From Thalassovita taeanensis (GTDB taxonomy: Bacteria > Pseudomonadota > Alphaproteobacteria > Rhodobacterales > Rhodobacteraceae): a stretch of 64,000 nucleotides of DNA. Shown one piece after another: positions 15,530 to 26,009 of the stretch. The notes beneath the pieces are model-generated. The model worked only from the letters and a program-made list of their open reading frames with translations. It ran no database searches and was not told the origin of the DNA. The stretch's first letter is position 1, and every line of letters starts with the position of its first letter. Made by a program: the position numbers and the translations under genes. Location of the stretch: assembly GCF_900110775.1 (NCBI RefSeq), contig NZ_FOEP01000007.1, forward strand, positions 62,001-126,000, written 5' to 3'.

Positions 15530-17422
15530 TCAGCCGTTGGCAAGCCCGATCAACTTCAGTGCCGCGGCGATCTCGTCCAGAATGTCTGGATCGTCGATGG
15601 TCGCGGGCATTTTATATGGCTTGCTATCGGCAATCGACACCATCGTGCCGCGCAAGATCTTGCCGGATCGCGTCTTGGGCAACCGATCCACCACCACGGC
15701 CAGCTTGAAGGCCGCGACCGGTCCGATCTTGTCGCGCACCATCTTGACCACTTCGCTGACCACCTCGGCTTCGTTGCGATCTGCGCCCGTGTTCAGGCAC
15801 AAAAAGCCCACCGGCAATTGCCCCTTCAGCGCGTCCGACACCCCGATCACGGCGCATTCCGCCACATCCGGGTGCCCGGCCAGAACCTCTTCCATGCCGC
15901 CGGTCGACAACCGATGCCCGGCGACGTTGATCACGTCATCGGTGCGCGCCATGATGTAAAGGTATCCGTCCTCGTCGATCATCCCGGCATCGCCGGTTTC
16001 ATAATATCCGGGGAAATGCTCAAGATAGCTTTTCTTGAACCGGCCTTCGGCATTCCACAGCGTCTGCAACGTGCCCGGCGGCAAGGGCAGGGGGGTCACA
16101 ACCGCGCCCAGCTCTCCGGCAGGCAATTCGTGCCCGTTGTCATCCAGGATCTTCATCGCATAGCCTGGCAGCGGAACCGAGGGCGAGCCCAGCTTGACCG
16201 GCAACAACTCGATCCCGACCGGGTTGCAGACGGCAGGATATCCCAGCTCGGTCTGCCACCAATGGTCGATCACCGGCACCTTCAAATGATCCTGCGCCCA
16301 GACGATGGTGTCAGGGTCGGCGCGCTCGCCGGCCAGATACACCGCCTTCAGACCCGACAGATCGTATTTTTTCACGAACTCGCCGGTCGGGTCCTCGCGT
16401 TTGACCGCGCGGAACGCTGTCGGCGCGGTGAAAAAGCTTTTGACCTTATGCTCTTCGATCACCCGCCAGAAGGTGCCCGCATCGGGCGTGCCCACCGGCT
16501 TGCCTTCGAACACGACCGTCGTGTTGCCGTGAACCAGCGGGCCATAACAGATATAGCTGTGACCAACGACCCAGCCCACATCCGACGCGGCCCAGAACAC
16601 ATCGCCGGGATCGACGTTATAGATGTTCTTCATCGTCCAGTTCAGCGCAACCAGATGCCCGCCGGTCGGGCGCACAACGCCCTTGGGCTGACCCGTGGTG
16701 CCCGAGGTATAGAGGATATAGGCCGGATGGCTGCCCTCGACCGGAACACACTCTGCAGGCTCGACACCGTACTGGAAGCCGTGCCAGTTGTAATCGCGGC
16801 CCTCTTCCAGATGCGCCACTTCCTGCTCGCGCTGATAGATCACGCAGAACTCCGGCTTGTGCGTCGCCAGATCAATCGCCCCGTCCAGCAACGGCTTATA
16901 ATGCACCACGCGGCCCGGCTCGATCCCGCAGGAGGCGGCGATGATCGCCTTGGGCGTGCAATCGTCGATCCGCACCGCCAATTCATTGGCGGCGAACCCG
17001 CCAAACACCACCGAATGCACCGCGCCCAGACGGGCACAGGCCAGCATCGCCTCCAGCGCCTCGGGGATCATCGGCATATAGATGATGACCCGGTCGCCCT
17101 TGCCGATCCCCTTGGCCCGTAACGCGCCGGCCAAATTGGCCACGCGGTTGCGCAGCTCGACAAAGGTGATCTCGCGCTTGGAGTGGGTGACAGGGCTGTC
17201 GTGGATGATCGCCACCTGCTCGCCACGGCCATTCTCGACATGCCGGTCCACGGCGTTCCAGCAGGCATTGACCATGCTGTCGGCAAACCATTCATACATC
17301 GGCGCCTTGTCATCCGACAAAGCCTTGACCGGGGCCTTGACCCAATCAATCCCCTTCGCAGCCTCCAGCCAGAACCCCTCGGGGTCCGTCTTCCAGCTTT
17401 GATAAACGTCATTGTATGCCAT
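15530..17422 (-). CDS. prpE: Propionate-CoA ligase (propionyl-CoA synthetase)
   Basis: This 630-aa AMP-forming ligase converts propionate, ATP and CoA to propionyl-CoA. The P-loop YTSGTTGQPKG is near residue 237, the HWWQTELG motif typical of acetyl/propionyl-CoA synthetases is in the middle, and the C-terminal KTRSGKILRG carries the catalytic lysine near residue 587 that is usually controlled by acetylation. Length and the absence of ACS-specific N-terminal features favour PrpE over Acs, though some activity on acetate is likely. The ATG at 17422 follows GGAGGAGG. The 10-mer GCATACAATG is tandemly duplicated across the start, so one copy lies directly before the other. It is downstream of maeB on the same strand but has its own 121-bp leader and terminator. 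Confidence 0.9.
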   Translation of the reverse strand: MAYNDVYQSWKTDPEGFWLEAAKGIDWVKAPVKALSDDKAPMYEWFADSMVNACWNAVDRHVENGRGEQVAIIHDSPVTHSKREITFVELRNRVANLAGALRAKGIGKGDRVIIYMPMIPEALEAMLACARLGAVHSVVFGGFAANELAVRIDDCTPKAIIAASCGIEPGRVVHYKPLLDGAIDLATHKPEFCVIYQREQEVAHLEEGRDYNWHGFQYGVEPAECVPVEGSHPAYILYTSGTTGQPKGVVRPTGGHLVALNWTMKNIYNVDPGDVFWAASDVGWVVGHSYICYGPLVHGNTTVVFEGKPVGTPDAGTFWRVIEEHKVKSFFTAPTAFRAVKREDPTGEFVKKYDLSGLKAVYLAGERADPDTIVWAQDHLKVPVIDHWWQTELGYPAVCNPVGIELLPVKLGSPSVPLPGYAMKILDDNGHELPAGELGAVVTPLPLPPGTLQTLWNAEGRFKKSYLEHFPGYYETGDAGMIDEDGYLYIMARTDDVINVAGHRLSTGGMEEVLAGHPDVAECAVIGVSDALKGQLPVGFLCLNTGADRNEAEVVSEVVKMVRDKIGPVAAFKLAVVVDRLPKTRSGKILRGTMVSIADSKPYKMPATIDDPDILDEIAAALKLIGLANG

Positions 17423-17509
17423 TGTATGCCTCCTCCTCAGCCATGTTGACTGTGTTACGCAGCGTTGATGCTCCCCGCAAGAACGCGACCGGTCGCAGCG
17501 ACAGAATTA

Positions 17510-17536
17510 CGCAAGCACCGGGGGACGACGCTTGCG
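17510..17536 (-). terminator. Probable maeB terminator
   Basis: CGCAAGC and GCTTGCG form a 7-bp stem with a 13-base loop on the minus strand, followed by TAATTCT, shortly after the maeB stop. The short stem and weak U-tract make this a moderate call. Confidence 0.45.
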
Positions 17537-17543
17537 CCTGTGC

Positions 17544-19823
17544 TTAACCGTAATGCGCCACCGGCGTTCCCGCAATCGCGGCCATGTTCAGCAATCCGCG
17601 CGGCGTGATCGAGGGCGATACGATATGCGCCCGGTTGCCCATTCCCATCAGGATCGGACCCACCTCCAGCCCGCCGCCCTTCATCTTCAGAATGTTGCGC
17701 ACCCCCGAAGCCGCATCCGCATGCGCAAAGATCAGCGCATTGGCCACACCCTGCATCCGGTTCTCCGGGAACACCCGCTCGCGCAGTTCTGGGTCCAGCG
17801 CCGCATCGACATTCATTTCGCCCTCATAGGTGAAATCGCGCGGTTCGCTGTCCAATATCTGCATCGCGGCGCGCAGCCTCTCGCCGGTGTCGCAGGCCAT
17901 ATTGCCAAACTGCGACTGGGCGCACAGCGCGATGTTCGGCTTCAGCCCGAACCGGCGCACATGCCGCGCCGCGCCGATCACCGTGCTGGCGATCTCCTCG
18001 GGCGTCGGAGTGGTGCGCACCTGCGTGTCGGCAATGAACAGCGGCCCATCCTCAAGGATCATCAGCGACAGCGCGCCGCTGGCCACATGCCGCGTATCGC
18101 CCAGCAACTGCGTGACATAATTCAGATGCCAGCGGTATTCGCCAAAGGTGCCACAGATCAGACTGTCCGCCTCGCCGCGATGTACCATGACCGCACCAAT
18201 CGCCGTCGTGTTGGTGCGCATGATTGCCTTGGCCAGATCGGGCGTGACGCCGCGCCGCGCCATGATCTGATGATACGTGCCCCAGTAGTCGCGGTATCGC
18301 GGGTCGTTTTCCGGGTTCACGATCTGGAAATCCCGACCGGGCCGGATTGTCAGCCCTGCTCGCTCGCACCGCGCCTCGATCACCTCGGGCCGCCCGATCA
18401 GGATCGGTTGCTCGGTGGTTTCCTCCAGAATCGCCTGCGCCGCGCGCAGCACGCGTTCATCCTCGCCCTCGGCAAACACGATCTTGCGCGACGCCGTGCG
18501 CGCCGCGTCAAACACCGGCCGCATCAGCAGCGCCGATTTGAACACCGACTGGTTCAGCTGTGCTTTATAAGCCTCGAAATCCACGATCGGCCGGGTCGCC
18601 ACGCCGCTTTCCATCGCCGCCCGCGCCACAGCGGTCGAGATGACCCCAGACAGCCGCGGATCAAACGGTTTCGGGATCAGATAATCCGCGCCGAAACTCA
18701 TCTGCTCGCCCTGATAGGCCGCCGCCGCCTCGGCGCTGGTGGTCGCCCGCGCCAGGGCCGAGATCCCCTCGATACACGCCAGCTCCATCGCGTCGTTGAT
18801 CACCGTTGCACCCACATCCAGCGCGCCCCGGAAAATGAAGGGAAAACACAGTACGTTATTGACTTGGTTGGGATAATCGCTGCGCCCGGTGGCGATAATC
18901 GCATCCGGCGCCACCTTGCGCGCCTCCTCTGGCAGGATTTCAGGCGTCGGGTTGGCCAGCGCGAAAATGACCGGGCGGCGGGTCATCTTGGCGACCATGT
19001 CCGGCGTCAGAACCCGCGGTCCCGACAGACCAAGGAACATGTCCGCCCCGTCAATCACCTCGTCCAGCGTCCGCAACTCGGTCTTTTGCGCAAAGGCCGC
19101 CTTTTGCGGGTTCATATCCACCTCGCGGCCCTCGTAAACCAGCCCGTGAATATCGCACAGCCAGACATTCTCGCGCCGCACCCCCAGCTTCAGCAGCATG
19201 TTCAGACAGGCAATGCCCGCCGCCCCGCCGCCGGTGCTGACGATCTTGATCTCGGCGAAATCCTTGCCCGCCACGTGCATTGCGTTTTTCGCAGCCGCGC
19301 CCACCACAATCGCGGTGCCGTGCTGATCGTCGTGAAACACCGGAATGTTCATCCGCTCGCGGCACAGCTTTTCAACGATGAAACACTCGGGCGCCTTGAT
19401 GTCCTCAAGGTTGATCGCGCCAAACGTTGGCTCCAAAGCACAGACAATATCCGCCAGCTTTTCCGGGTCGCTCTCGTTCACCTCGATATCGAAACAGTCG
19501 ATATTGGCGAATTTCTTGAACAAAACCGCTTTGCCTTCCATCACCGGCTTGCTGGCCAGCGCGCCGATATTGCCCAGCCCCAACACGGCCGAGCCATTGG
19601 TGATCACCGCCACCAGATTGCCCCGCGCGGTAAACCGGCTGGCATTGGCGGGGTTGTCCTTGATCTCCAAGCAGGCCTCGGCCACGCCGGGGCTATAGGC
19701 CAAGCTCAGGTCGCGCCCGTTGGCCAGCGGCTTGATCGCGCGGATTTCCAACTTTCCCGGCTTGGGGAATTCATGATATTTCAGCGCCGCCTGACGCAAG
19801 CTCTCATTCTGACTGTCGGACAT
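17544..19823 (-). CDS. maeB: NADP-dependent malic enzyme fused to a phosphotransacetylase-like domain
   Basis: This 759-aa cytoplasmic enzyme decarboxylates malate to pyruvate with NADP+. The start at 19823 follows AGGGAGGGG; the frame is open further but the extra 30 residues are not family-like. Residues about 1-430 are the malic enzyme part, with FHDDQHGTA and the Rossmann-like [11 protein letters not shown] region. Residues about 435-759 resemble phosphate acetyltransferase ([25 protein letters not shown]). In MaeB proteins the second domain is regulatory, sensing acetyl-CoA, rather than catalytic. The enzyme links the TCA cycle to acetyl-CoA supply. Its divergent neighbour is the nucleoside salvage operon, and a 14-bp palindrome lies between them. 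Confidence 0.92.
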   Translation of the reverse strand: MSDSQNESLRQAALKYHEFPKPGKLEIRAIKPLANGRDLSLAYSPGVAEACLEIKDNPANASRFTARGNLVAVITNGSAVLGLGNIGALASKPVMEGKAVLFKKFANIDCFDIEVNESDPEKLADIVCALEPTFGAINLEDIKAPECFIVEKLCRERMNIPVFHDDQHGTAIVVGAAAKNAMHVAGKDFAEIKIVSTGGGAAGIACLNMLLKLGVRRENVWLCDIHGLVYEGREVDMNPQKAAFAQKTELRTLDEVIDGADMFLGLSGPRVLTPDMVAKMTRRPVIFALANPTPEILPEEARKVAPDAIIATGRSDYPNQVNNVLCFPFIFRGALDVGATVINDAMELACIEGISALARATTSAEAAAAYQGEQMSFGADYLIPKPFDPRLSGVISTAVARAAMESGVATRPIVDFEAYKAQLNQSVFKSALLMRPVFDAARTASRKIVFAEGEDERVLRAAQAILEETTEQPILIGRPEVIEARCERAGLTIRPGRDFQIVNPENDPRYRDYWGTYHQIMARRGVTPDLAKAIMRTNTTAIGAVMVHRGEADSLICGTFGEYRWHLNYVTQLLGDTRHVASGALSLMILEDGPLFIADTQVRTTPTPEEIASTVIGAARHVRRFGLKPNIALCAQSQFGNMACDTGERLRAAMQILDSEPRDFTYEGEMNVDAALDPELRERVFPENRMQGVANALIFAHADAASGVRNILKMKGGGLEVGPILMGMGNRAHIVSPSITPRGLLNMAAIAGTPVAHYG

Positions 19824-19856
19824 CTGCCCCTCCCTGAATTCGGCCTGAAACCGTTT

Positions 19857-19870
19857 GTTTAATATTAAAC
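19857..19870. promoter_or_regulatory. Perfect 14-bp palindrome between maeB and cdd
   Basis: GTTTAATATTAAAC is fully self-complementary and lies 34 bp upstream of the maeB start in an otherwise GC-rich region. It probably overlaps the maeB promoter and is a candidate operator. The bound regulator is unknown. Confidence 0.5.
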
Positions 19871-20019
19871 TATACCTGACGCAGAGGAAAGATGCTGAAT
19901 TCAGCCGCCACAATTTGCCTCGCCTTGCAAAACTACGCGGGGGAGGTCACAGTTTTCCAATTCCCCGAACCGGGGCGGCGCGGTCTTCGGGCCCGCCATA
20001 TACGTCAGGAGGTGTTAAT

Positions 20020-20412
20020 ATGTCTTTGCTTGATGCGGCGCGCGCGGTGCGTGAAAATGCTTATGCGCCCTATTCCAATTTCAAGGTCGGTGCGGCGATC
20101 CGGGGCAAATCCGGCGCGATCTATGTCGGCTGCAATGTTGAAAACGTGTCCTATCCCGAAGGCACCTGCGCCGAGGGTGGCGCGATTGCCGCCATGGTCG
20201 CCGCGGGCGAGGTCGAACTGACCGAGGTCTGCGTGATCGCCGACAGCCCGCACCCCGTCAGCCCCTGCGGTGGCTGTCGCCAGAAACTGGCCGAATTTGG
20301 CCGGGGCAATGTCATGGTGCGAATGGCCACCGTGGATGGCCCCGAAACCACGATGACCATCACCGAACTGCTGCCCGGCGCCTTCGATCAAAGTCACATG
20401 GAGCGGAACTGA
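20020..20412 (+). CDS. cdd: Cytidine deaminase
   Basis: This 130-aa zinc enzyme deaminates cytidine and deoxycytidine to uridine and deoxyuridine. The start is fixed by an excellent AGGAGGTG site six bases before the ATG; upstream in-frame codons lack one. Zinc ligands are C50 in TCAEGGAI with proton-shuttle E52, and C83 and C86 in SPCGGC. FKVGAAI near residue 21 completes the substrate pocket. The short length is that of the homotetrameric class. It is the first gene of the salvage operon cdd-deoA-deoB-add-upp, supplying uridine and deoxyuridine for the next enzymes. Confidence 0.96.
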   Translation: MSLLDAARAVRENAYAPYSNFKVGAAIRGKSGAIYVGCNVENVSYPEGTCAEGGAIAAMVAAGEVELTEVCVIADSPHPVSPCGGCRQKLAEFGRGNVMVRMATVDGPETTMTITELLPGAFDQSHMERN

Positions 20413-20416
20413 GCCA

Positions 20417-21721
20417 ATGGATGCCCGTGCCATTATCGTGCGGCTGCGCGACCGCCAGCCGCTCAGCCGCGAGGACCTGTCGTGGTTTGCCCAAGGTCTG
20501 GCTGATCGCGCCGTCAGCGACGCACAGGCCGGGGCCTTCGCCATGGCCGCGCTTCTGAACGGGCTGGGCAAGGAAGGCCGCGTTGCCCTGACGCTGGCGA
20601 TGCGCGATTCCGGCCACGTGCTGCGCTGGGACATGGATCGCCCGGTGTTGGACAAGCATTCCACCGGCGGTGTCGGCGATTGCGTCAGCCTGGTGCTCGC
20701 CCCGGCGCTGGCCGCCTGCGGTGCCTATGTGCCGATGATTTCCGGGCGCGGCCTTGGCCACACCGGCGGCACGCTCGACAAACTCGAAGCCATCCCCGGC
20801 CTGCGCACCGACCTGAGCGAGGCGCAGTTTCGCGCCGTGGTGGGGCAGGTGGGCTGCGCCATCGTCAGCGCCAGCGCCGATATCGCCCCGGCGGACAAGC
20901 GCCTCTATGCCATCCGCGACGTGACCGGCACCGTCGAAAGCCTCGATCTGATCACCGCCTCGATCCTGTCCAAGAAACTCGCCGCCGGCCTCGAAGGGCT
21001 GGTGCTTGACGTCAAGGTCGGCTCGGGCGCCTTCATGAAACATCCCGACGAGGCCCGCGCGCTGGCGCAGGCGCTGGTCAGCACCGCCAATGCCGCAGGT
21101 TGCCCCACCTCCGCCGTGATCACCGACATGAATCAGCCGCTTGCACCCGAACTGGGCAACGCGCTCGAAGTCGCCAGCTCGATGCGCGTCCTGACCGGTC
21201 AGGTCAGCGGCCCGCTGGCCGATCTGACCGCCATCCTTGGCGGCGTGGCGCTGGCCAATGCCGGGCTGGCCACCGATGTCGAAGCCGGCGCCCGGGCCAT
21301 TGCCGACAGCATCCGCGATGGCCGCGCCGCCGAAATCTTCGGGCGCATGGTCGCGGCTCAGGGCGGCCCGCTGCGCTTTGTCGAGGACTGGCAGCGCTTC
21401 CTGCCCGAAGCCCCGGTCATCCGCGAAATTCCCGCCCCCCGCGCGGGCTTCGTCGCCGCGATGGATGGCCACGCGATGGGCCTGTCCGTCGTGGCCCTCG
21501 GCGGTGGCCGTCAGGTCGAAAACGATGTGGTGGACCCGGCCGTGGGCATCTCTGACGTGGTGCCACTGGGCACATGGGTCGAACAGGGCCAGCCGCTGGC
21601 GCGCATCCACGCCGCCCGCGAATCCGCCGCGGACGAGGCCGCAGCAACCCTGCACGCGGCCATCACCCTGTCCGACACCGCGCCAACCCTGCCGCCGCTC
21701 GTGCATGAAAGGATCGGCTGA
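20417..21721 (+). CDS. deoA: Thymidine phosphorylase
   Basis: This 434-aa enzyme splits thymidine or deoxyuridine with phosphate to base and deoxyribose-1-phosphate. The phosphate and glycine-rich signature KHSTGGVGD lies near residue 79, followed by SGRGLGHTGGTLDKLE, the family hallmark. Length matches bacterial DeoA. It starts four bases after cdd and overlaps deoB by one base, so the genes are co-transcribed and coupled. Its product goes straight to DeoB. The start has only a weak ribosome binding site, consistent with translation coupling to cdd. Confidence 0.96.
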   Translation: MDARAIIVRLRDRQPLSREDLSWFAQGLADRAVSDAQAGAFAMAALLNGLGKEGRVALTLAMRDSGHVLRWDMDRPVLDKHSTGGVGDCVSLVLAPALAACGAYVPMISGRGLGHTGGTLDKLEAIPGLRTDLSEAQFRAVVGQVGCAIVSASADIAPADKRLYAIRDVTGTVESLDLITASILSKKLAAGLEGLVLDVKVGSGAFMKHPDEARALAQALVSTANAAGCPTSAVITDMNQPLAPELGNALEVASSMRVLTGQVSGPLADLTAILGGVALANAGLATDVEAGARAIADSIRDGRAAEIFGRMVAAQGGPLRFVEDWQRFLPEAPVIREIPAPRAGFVAAMDGHAMGLSVVALGGGRQVENDVVDPAVGISDVVPLGTWVEQGQPLARIHAARESAADEAAATLHAAITLSDTAPTLPPLVHERIG

Positions 21722-22932
21722 TGCCCCGCGCTTTCCTTCTGGTGATCGACAGCGTCGGCATCGGCGGCGCGCCCGACGCCGCGCAGTATTTCAACGGTGA
21801 CCTGCCCGATACCGGCGCCAACACGCTGGCCCACATCGCCCAAGCCTGCGCCGCAGGGCAAGCCGACCAGAGCCGCAGTGGCCCGCTGCATGTCCCCGTG
21901 ATGGACAGCCTCGGGCTGGGCGCCGCCGTGCGCCTGGCCTCGGGCGATGCCACGCCGGGCCTCAGCGCCGACCCGCAGGGCCTTTGGGGCGCCGCCACGG
22001 AAATCTCGCGCGGCAAAGACACCCCCTCGGGCCATTGGGAACTGGCCGGCGTACCGGTTCCGTGGGACTGGCATTATTTCCCCGACACACTCCCCTGCTT
22101 CCCACCCGACCTGACCGCACAGGTCAGCACGCTGGCGGGCACTCCCGGCATTCTTGGCAATTGCCATGCCTCGGGCACCAAAATCATCGCTGACCTTGGC
22201 GCCAAGCACATCGAAACCGGCTGGCCGATCTGCTACACTTCCGCCGACAGCGTGTTTCAGATCGCCGCGCACGAGCAGCACTTCGGCCTCGACCGCCTGC
22301 TGACCCTATGTCAGGCCGTCGCGCCGCTGGTCCACGCCATGAAGGTGGGCCGCGTGATCGCGCGGCCTTTCATCGGTACACCTGAAACCGGCTTTACCCG
22401 CACCACCAACCGCCATGATTATGCCATCGCGCCCCCGGCCCCCACGCTCTGCGATTGGGTGCAGGACGCGGGCCGCCCTGTCTATGCCATCGGCAAAATT
22501 GGCGATATCTTCTCGATGCGCGGCATAACCGAGGTCCGCAAAGGCGCCGACACCCAGCTGATGCAGCACCTCTCCGACCTGATTGATCAGGCCGAAGACG
22601 GCAGTTTGACCTTCGCCAACTTTGTCGAGTTCGACAGCCTGTTCGGCCACCGCCGCGACGTGTCCGGCTATGCCCGCGCGCTTGAATGGTTCGACGCCGA
22701 ACTGGCCCGCCTGCTGCCGCGCCTGCGCCCGGATGACCTGCTGCTGATCAGCGCCGATCATGGCAACGATCCCACTTGGCACGGCACCGACCACACCCGC
22801 GAACGTGTGCCTGTCCTTGGCCACGGCCTTGGCCCGCGCGCCATCGGTCAGGTCGCTTTTACTGACGTCGCCGCCAGCATTGCCGCCCACCTTGGCGTGC
22901 CATCCCAAGGCGCTGGGCGGAGCTTTCTATGA
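21721..22932 (+). CDS. deoB: Phosphopentomutase
   Basis: This 403-aa metalloenzyme of the alkaline phosphatase superfamily interconverts (deoxy)ribose-1-phosphate and -5-phosphate. Motifs include LLVIDSVGIGGAPDA at the N-terminus, the DTGANT nucleophile region near residue 36, GKDTPSGHWE near residue 98, and the second metal site ISADHGNDPTWHGTDHTRE near residue 345. All metal ligands typical of the family appear present. It overlaps deoA by one base and add by four. Confidence 0.96.
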   Translation: MPRAFLLVIDSVGIGGAPDAAQYFNGDLPDTGANTLAHIAQACAAGQADQSRSGPLHVPVMDSLGLGAAVRLASGDATPGLSADPQGLWGAATEISRGKDTPSGHWELAGVPVPWDWHYFPDTLPCFPPDLTAQVSTLAGTPGILGNCHASGTKIIADLGAKHIETGWPICYTSADSVFQIAAHEQHFGLDRLLTLCQAVAPLVHAMKVGRVIARPFIGTPETGFTRTTNRHDYAIAPPAPTLCDWVQDAGRPVYAIGKIGDIFSMRGITEVRKGADTQLMQHLSDLIDQAEDGSLTFANFVEFDSLFGHRRDVSGYARALEWFDAELARLLPRLRPDDLLLISADHGNDPTWHGTDHTRERVPVLGHGLGPRAIGQVAFTDVAASIAAHLGVPSQGAGRSFL

Positions 22933-23915
22933 GCTGGAAAACCTTCCCCAAGGTCGAACTGCACCTGCACCACGAAGGCGCGGCGCCCCCGGCCTTCATC
23001 CGCGGCCTTGCCAAGGAAAAATCCGTAAACATCTCCGGCGTCTTCGCCGAGGATGGTTCGTACGTCTTCACCGATTTTGTGCATTTCCTCAGCGTCTACG
23101 AGGCTGCAACCCAAGTCCTTAAAACCCCCGAGGATTACCACCGCCTGACCCTTGCCGTGCTGGAACAAAGCGCCGCCAATGGCGTGGTCTATTCCGAAAC
23201 CTTCCTCAGCCCCGATTTCTGCGGCAATCGCGATCTCAGCGCATGGCGTGAATTCCTGCACGCGATCCGCGAAGCCGCAGATCAGGCCGAGCGTGACATG
23301 GGCATCACCCTGCGTGGCATCGTCACCTGCGTCCGGCACTTCGGCCCCGACAAAGCCAAGCAAACCGCGCGCTGCGCCGCTGAAACCGCTGGCGACTGGA
23401 TCACCGGTTTTGGCATGGGGGGCGACGAAGGGCAGGGCAGGCAGGGCGATTTCGCCTATGCCTTCGACATGGCCCGCGAGGCGGGCCTGCGCCTGACCAC
23501 GCACGCCGGTGAATGGGGCGGGCCGCAATCCGTCCACGACGCCCTTGATGATCTGCGCGTTGAACGCATCGGCCACGGTGTGCGTGCCATCGAAGATCCC
23601 GCGCTGATCGAACGCCTCGTCGCTGAAAACATTGTGCTGGAGGTCTGCCCCGGCTCGAACGTTGCACTCGGCCTGTACCCTGATGTGGCCAGCCACCCCA
23701 TTGCCCGCCTGCGCGACGCCGGTGTAAAAGTGACCGTGTCCACCGATGACCCACCGTTCTTCCACAGCACGATGACGCAGGAATATGAACAGTTGGAACA
23801 GGCATTCGGCTGGGACGAGGAAGACTTTGCAGCCCTGAACCGCTCAGCGATTGACGCGGCCTTCTGCACCGAAGATACACGCGCGCGGATCATAAAACGA
23901 CTGGAGAGCCAATGA
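22929..23915 (+). CDS. add: Adenosine deaminase
   Basis: This 328-aa zinc enzyme converts adenosine and deoxyadenosine to inosine forms. The metal-binding HLHHEGA is at residues 14-20, HAGEWGGP near residue 190 gives the catalytic His/Glu, GHGVRAIED near 215 follows, and STDDPPFF near 274 supplies the zinc-binding aspartates. Length is within the family range. It is coupled by an ATGA overlap both to deoB before it and to upp after it, so purine and pyrimidine salvage are produced together. Confidence 0.94.
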   Translation: MSWKTFPKVELHLHHEGAAPPAFIRGLAKEKSVNISGVFAEDGSYVFTDFVHFLSVYEAATQVLKTPEDYHRLTLAVLEQSAANGVVYSETFLSPDFCGNRDLSAWREFLHAIREAADQAERDMGITLRGIVTCVRHFGPDKAKQTARCAAETAGDWITGFGMGGDEGQGRQGDFAYAFDMAREAGLRLTTHAGEWGGPQSVHDALDDLRVERIGHGVRAIEDPALIERLVAENIVLEVCPGSNVALGLYPDVASHPIARLRDAGVKVTVSTDDPPFFHSTMTQEYEQLEQAFGWDEEDFAALNRSAIDAAFCTEDTRARIIKRLESQ

Positions 23916-24544
23916 CCGACCATCTGACCATCGTCACCCACCCGCTGGTGCAGCACAAACTGACCCTGATGCGCGACAAGGGTGCCTCCACCGCCGTTTT
24001 CCGGCAACTTCTGCGCGAGATCAGCCAGATGCTGGCCTATGAGGTCACCCGCGAGCTGGAGATGACCACCCAAACCATCGAAACCCCGATGACCGAGATG
24101 GAAGCCCCGGTTCTGAAGGGCAAGAAGCTGGCGTTGATTTCGATCCTGCGTGCCGGAAATGGCATGCTCGACGGTGTGCTCGAACTGATCCCCTCGGCCC
24201 GCGTCGGCTTTGTTGGGCTTTACCGTGATGAAAAAACGCTCAAGCCCGTGCAGTACTATTACAAAGCCCCCGAAAGCCTGGAAGACCGGCTGGTCGTCGT
24301 CGTCGATCCGATGCTTGCCACCGGCAACAGCTCGGTCGCCGCGATTGATCTTCTCAAGGCCGCGGGTGCCAAAAATATCCGGTTTTTGTGCCTTTTGGCC
24401 GCCCCCGAAGGCGTCGCCCGGATGAAAGAAGCACACCCCGATGTGCCGATCATCACAGCTTCGCTTGATAAGTGCCTGAACGACAAAGGTTACATCATAC
24501 CGGGACTAGGTGATGCGGGCGACAGGATGTTTGGCACTAAATAG
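23912..24544 (+). CDS. upp: Uracil phosphoribosyltransferase
   Basis: This 210-aa cytosolic enzyme makes UMP from uracil and PRPP. It has the N-terminal [15 protein letters not shown] signature, [14 protein letters not shown], the PRPP-binding loop [19 protein letters not shown] near residue 127, and the C-terminal uracil site [16 protein letters not shown]. Length is standard. It is the last gene of the salvage operon and recycles the uracil released by the phosphorylase. Its ATG overlaps the add stop. Confidence 0.96.
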   Translation: MTDHLTIVTHPLVQHKLTLMRDKGASTAVFRQLLREISQMLAYEVTRELEMTTQTIETPMTEMEAPVLKGKKLALISILRAGNGMLDGVLELIPSARVGFVGLYRDEKTLKPVQYYYKAPESLEDRLVVVVDPMLATGNSSVAAIDLLKAAGAKNIRFLCLLAAPEGVARMKEAHPDVPIITASLDKCLNDKGYIIPGLGDAGDRMFGTK

Positions 24545-24610
24545 GCCGCCCACAGCTTTACTCAGGGTTATATATCGTGCACAGTGATCCTCATTCGTGT
24601 GGGGGCACAA

Positions 24611-25972
24611 ATGAAGATAACCAGTCTGATCGCTTATACCGTCATCGTCGCGTCACTGGGGCTGGGCACCGTTCAGGCCCAGTCGCTCAGAAACGCTGAC
24701 GAACCGGCGGAATTCCCGCCATCGTCCTACAAAGGCAGCCAGTATGTAGACAGCAAAGGCTGCGTCTACATCCGGGCGGGGATCAACGGCAACGTCACCT
24801 GGATTCCGCGCGTGTCGCGGGCCAGGCAACAGCTGTGCGGCGCTCAGCCGACCTTTGCCAATGCCAAACCAGCAGCGCCCGCAGCCCCGGTGATCGTGGC
24901 TGCGGCCCCGGCGCCCAAGCCAGCGCCCGCGCCAACGCCGGTTCGCAAACCCGTGGTCAAAGCCGTGGCGCCCGTTGTTGTCGCCAAGCCCGCGCCGCGG
25001 GTTGCGACCGCCAAGGTGGGGCAGCCGATGCGCACAACCGCGACCCTGTCCACACCTCCCAAAGTTGTCACCGTCAAACCCGCGCCGAGATACGTGACCA
25101 AAACCGCAGCCAAGCCCAAAACCGTGGCGGCCCCTGCACCCCGGCCCGTGGCCGTCGCATCGGCCTGCACCGGGGGCACAGCGGTCAGCCAGCGTTATGT
25201 CGGCACCGGCAGCGACGTGCGCTGCGGACCGCAGGCAGAGCCGCCCGTGACTTATGGCACCCGCTCCCGCGCGGGAACCCCGGCGCGGTATTCCGCTCTA
25301 ACCTCGGCCCGCGTGGGTCAGGTCGCCACCCCGGCCACTGTCTCGCCGCAGACCCGCGTGGCCCCCAAACATGTCTACACAACGCAGGTGCAGGCACGGC
25401 AGGGCGTGCACGTCCCCAAGGGCTATCGCAAAGTCTGGGATGACGACCGGCTGAATACCAAACGCGGGCATCAGACCTTTGCAGGCAAAGCCCAGATGGA
25501 TCTGATCTGGACCAAAGACACCCCGCGCAAGCTGATTGATCGCAGCTCGGGGCGCGACATGACCCGCTATAACCCCAATCTGGTCTACCCCTATACCGAT
25601 CTGGCCACCCAACAGCGCACCCTTGCCGCGACCGAGCGTCAGGCACTGCAACCGCAGCCGCGCATCGTTGTCTCGTCCAAATCGCGTACACCGCAGGCGG
25701 TCAGCGCCCCGGTCAAGTCTTCGACCAAGACCTCGGCCAAGGCTGCGCACCGCTATGTGCAGGTCGGCACCTTCGGTGTTGCCGCAAACGCGCAGAAAAG
25801 CGCCGCACGCCTGCAACGGGCCGGGCTGCCGGTGCGGATGGCCAAATACAGCAAAAGCGGCAAGCAATACCGCATCGTCTTGGCTGGCCCCTTCACCACA
25901 CAGGCACAGCTTGGGCAGGCGCTGGGCACCGCCCGCAAGGCCGGGTTCCGCGACGCCTTCGTGCGCAAATAA
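24611..25972 (+). CDS. SPOR-domain envelope protein
   Basis: This is a 453-aa exported protein. The start at 24611 gives a clear signal peptide (MKITSLIAYTVIVASLGLGT, cleavage near VQA-Q at residue 23). A long Pro/Ala/Lys/Val-rich, low-complexity linker (about residues 85-200) should be extended and span the periplasm. The last ~75 residues (YVQVGTFGVAANAQKSAARL to FRDAFVRK) form a SPOR domain, which binds denuded glycan strands at division sites. The protein therefore probably acts at the septum or in cell wall remodelling. It lies 66 bp after upp and has its own terminator, so it may be separately transcribed. An upstream in-frame ATG at 24584 is unlikely. Confidence 0.85.
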   Translation: MKITSLIAYTVIVASLGLGTVQAQSLRNADEPAEFPPSSYKGSQYVDSKGCVYIRAGINGNVTWIPRVSRARQQLCGAQPTFANAKPAAPAAPVIVAAAPAPKPAPAPTPVRKPVVKAVAPVVVAKPAPRVATAKVGQPMRTTATLSTPPKVVTVKPAPRYVTKTAAKPKTVAAPAPRPVAVASACTGGTAVSQRYVGTGSDVRCGPQAEPPVTYGTRSRAGTPARYSALTSARVGQVATPATVSPQTRVAPKHVYTTQVQARQGVHVPKGYRKVWDDDRLNTKRGHQTFAGKAQMDLIWTKDTPRKLIDRSSGRDMTRYNPNLVYPYTDLATQQRTLAATERQALQPQPRIVVSSKSRTPQAVSAPVKSSTKTSAKAAHRYVQVGTFGVAANAQKSAARLQRAGLPVRMAKYSKSGKQYRIVLAGPFTTQAQLGQALGTARKAGFRDAFVRK

Positions 25973-26009
25973 CTGCGGCCTGAACCTGATCTGAAATCAA
26001 TCTGAAATG

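Noticed and set aside
17532-19862. 776-codon open frame on the plus strand opposite maeB
   Set aside because: Shadow of the GC-rich maeB gene; composition rich in R, H, Q and D without family motifs, and maeB is certain.
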